From NCBI GenBank assembly GCA_010671965.1, contig JAAHIC010000213.1:1-7330 (forward strand): 7,330 nucleotides of DNA, written 5' to 3'. Both the position numbers and the translations under genes were made by a program. This document shows, in pieces, positions 6,144-7,330 of this stretch (positions are counted from its first letter, which is position 1; each line of letters opens with the position of its first letter). This stretch comes from Leptolyngbya sp. SIO4C5 (GTDB lineage Bacteria; Cyanobacteriota; Cyanobacteriia; Phormidesmidales; Phormidesmidaceae). Below the pieces are notes generated by a model. It made no database searches. It saw nothing but the letters and a program-made list of their open reading frames with translations, and was not told where the DNA came from.

Positions 6144-6220
6144 AGAAAACTGCCTCAAGATCTCGGCTATTCATCGCTAATTTATTAAAATTTATTGAGA
6201 GATGCAATTATTTACCTCCT
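6144..6220. promoter_or_regulatory. AT-rich divergent promoter region
   Basis: The 77-bp gap between the Ala-rich protein gene (-) and the methyltransferase (+) has an A/T-rich core at 6178-6196. AATTTATT occurs twice, at 6179-6186 and 6189-6196, with a 10-bp period. On the plus strand TAAAAT (6186-6191) is a fair -10 element, giving a leader of about 23 bases to the ATG at 6221; no good -35 accompanies it. GAGG at 6153-6156 on the minus strand is the ribosome binding site for the GTG at 6143. Confidence 0.35.
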
Positions 6221-7075
6221 ATGGCCGCCGCTAAAGACACTTTATTCGAGCGATTCTTGGCACCCGCCTTTAATTTCCTCATCGATCGCGAGGCTTTGCT
6301 CCGCTATCGCAACAGCATTGACTGGCAGCAGGAGCGCGATCGCCGCCAGCGGCCCGACTTTATCTATCCCAGCTACTACCAGCAGCAAAACTTTCACGGC
6401 ATCAAAGGCGGCTACCTGACTGCTGACGCTGCCGTCACCTACGATCCCATCACCCGGTACGTACTGCCTCCCAACGAAACCTGGGTGCGACAGGCTCTCG
6501 TGGAGCAGGTCAAAACCAAGTCCCGGCGCATTCTAGATCTGGGCTGCGGCACTGGCTCGACGACGCTGCTGCTCAAGCAGGCATTTCCTGAAGCTGAGGT
6601 GGTTGGCCTAGATCTCTCCCCCTATATGCTTAAGGTAGCGGCAGATAAGGCCCAGACCCAGGCTCTAGATATCACCTTTACGCATGGTCAGGCCGAGGCG
6701 ACTGAATTTCCGGCAGCGAGCTTTGATTTGGTAACAGCCAGTCTCCTCTTTCATGAGACGCCGCCAGCCGTTTCCCAGCAGATTCTGCAGGAAGCTTTTC
6801 GCCTGCTGACGGCGGGGGGGGAGGTGCTGATTCTCGATGGCAGTCAGACAACGCTGCGGCAAACCACCTGGCTAATGGATATTTTTGAAGAACCTTATAT
6901 TCAAGACTATGCCCAGCACAGCGTAGACGCCTGGCTAGGGGCTGCGGGCTTTGGTGCGGTTCGGACGGAGACGCTTTGGTGGGTGCATCAGGTGAGCCAG
7001 GGAATTAAGCCGCTGATGAGCCAAACGCCTCAGTGGTCAGTTGAGACTGGAACAATGGTAGGTGCTGCCGTTTAA
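6221..7075 (+). CDS. Class I SAM-dependent methyltransferase
   Basis: A 284-residue cytoplasmic methyltransferase. The SAM site is clear: motif I LDLGCGTGS (105-113), the acidic residue ending strand 2 in VVGLDLSP (D131), FDLVTASLLFHETPP (168-182) for motif IV, and GGEVLILDG (199-207). It belongs to the UbiE/arsenite-methyltransferase-like group; the acceptor cannot be named. Residues 1-65 form an N-terminal extension (TLFERFLAPAFNFLID) that may cap the active site or touch membrane. The frame is open back to ATG 6104, but those 39 residues would run through the divergent promoter and the neighbouring gene, and ATG 6221 begins the family-like sequence. There is no purine-rich Shine-Dalgarno before 6221. 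The HAD gene follows 32 bp downstream and is probably co-transcribed. A run of eight G at 6814-6821 lies in the Gly-Gly motif with the frame intact. Confidence 0.9.
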   Translation: MAAAKDTLFERFLAPAFNFLIDREALLRYRNSIDWQQERDRRQRPDFIYPSYYQQQNFHGIKGGYLTADAAVTYDPITRYVLPPNETWVRQALVEQVKTKSRRILDLGCGTGSTTLLLKQAFPEAEVVGLDLSPYMLKVAADKAQTQALDITFTHGQAEATEFPAASFDLVTASLLFHETPPAVSQQILQEAFRLLTAGGEVLILDGSQTTLRQTTWLMDIFEEPYIQDYAQHSVDAWLGAAGFGAVRTETLWWVHQVSQGIKPLMSQTPQWSVETGTMVGAAV

Positions 7076-7107
7076 GCTGATTTCATCGCCAAAACTAGCC
7101 GATTGCA

Positions 7108-7330
7108 ATGCCCCTCAAAGCCGTCTTATTCGATTTCAATGGCGTCATTCTCAAAGATGAGTCACTGCATCAGGAGCTAATCCAGGAGCTGCTGATTGCC
7201 GAGAACATGCGGCCTGATCCAGCTGAATATGCCGAGCTTTGTCTGGGCCGCAGCGATCGCGCCTGCTTGACGGCCTTGTTTTCCAAGCGGGGGCAGGCGT
7301 CACCACCCGGCCCCGCTTGGAAAACAAGGC
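7108..7330 (+). CDS. HAD-like hydrolase, 5' fragment cut by window edge
   Basis: The first ~74 codons of a HAD-superfamily gene, open to the window edge. Motif I is VLFDFNGVIL (residues 6-15): nucleophile Asp9 is present, but the position two residues later, normally the Asp acid/base, is Asn11. Then comes the start of the helical cap (LHQELIQELLIAENMRPD and LGRSDRACLTALFSKRG). The cap layout resembles the beta-phosphoglucomutase/phosphoglycolate phosphatase group. Bases 7311-7330, encoding about the last six residues, are the exact reverse complement of 7273-7292 and are probably a chimera, so the genuine protein sequence is reliable only up to about residue 62-67. It starts 32 bp after the methyltransferase on the same strand and is likely in its operon. 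No Shine-Dalgarno is evident; ATG at 7108 is chosen because motif I begins six codons later, as usual. Confidence 0.82.
   Translation, partial: MPLKAVLFDFNGVILKDESLHQELIQELLIAENMRPDPAEYAELCLGRSDRACLTALFSKRGQASPPGPAWKTR
7273..7330. repeat. Perfect 20-bp inverted repeat at the right window edge
   Basis: Bases 7311-7330 are the exact reverse complement of 7273-7292, with an 18-base loop, and the outer arm ends at the last base of the window. It lies inside the HAD coding region, where a natural terminator or hairpin would be out of place. With the similar structure at the left edge, it is best read as a fold-back chimera at a contig tip. Confidence 0.9.

Noticed and set aside
6104..6220. Upstream ATG giving the methyltransferase 39 additional residues
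   Set aside because: The region overlaps the divergent gene and its promoter, and family-like sequence begins at the ATG at 6221.
6202..6234. Ten-codon mini-ORF overlapping the methyltransferase start (possible leader peptide)
   Set aside because: The only purine-rich stretch before it abuts the ATG too closely to act as a ribosome binding site, and the peptide has no attenuator-like composition or following hairpin.
6814..6821. Run of eight G as a phase-variation tract in the methyltransferase
   Set aside because: The frame is intact and the run falls naturally in Ala-Gly-Gly-Glu codons of a conserved motif; other 7-base runs occur nearby (3709-3715, 5948-5954), so this reflects base composition.
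260..7260. Repeated GCGATCGC octamers as a possible new repeat family or methylation system
   Set aside because: These 14 sites are the well-known HIP1 palindrome of cyanobacterial genomes; they indicate lineage, not a local system.

Overview
The window looks like ordinary cyanobacterial chromosome. The octamer GCGATCGC (the HIP1 palindrome, highly over-represented in many cyanobacteria) occurs 14 times in 7.3 kb, where random sequence would give about 0.1. The proteins fit as well: an Rcp1-like response regulator, a YgfZ protein and several small proteins of cyanobacterial type. I cannot name a genus; a filamentous or Leptolyngbya-like lineage is only a guess.

Layout, left to right: Rcp1-like single-domain response regulator (+); DUF5996 protein (-), convergent with it; YgfZ folate-binding protein (-); small DUF4864 protein (+), divergent from ygfZ across a 233-bp region with a CRP-like palindrome and an 11-bp-period direct repeat; ABC-2 permease (-) and its ATPase (-), an exporter operon read right to left; a small two-helix membrane protein of unknown function (+), divergent from the ATPase; an unknown Ala-rich helical protein (-); a class I SAM-dependent methyltransferase (+); and the start of a HAD-family gene (+) cut off by the right edge. 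Genes are packed tightly. Convergent stop codons lie 1 to 27 bp apart, and no gene-free stretch reaches 300 bp.

The only clear functional units are the ABC exporter pair and the likely methyltransferase-HAD operon. The other genes are single housekeeping or unknown genes. I see no mobile element, CRISPR array, RNA gene, defence system or biosynthetic cluster, and no convincing new system.

The strangest signal is structural. Both extreme ends are perfect fold-backs: bases 1-24 are the exact reverse complement of 80-103, and bases 7311-7330 are the exact reverse complement of 7273-7292. This most likely means the window is a whole contig whose tips are amplification or assembly chimeras. The first ~24 bases and last ~20-38 bases, including the last few codons of the HAD fragment, should not be trusted. 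Several gene starts were set shorter than the longest reading frame on ribosome-binding-site and family-length grounds: DUF5996 at 1530, the permease at 4116, the Ala-rich protein at 6143 and the methyltransferase at 6221.
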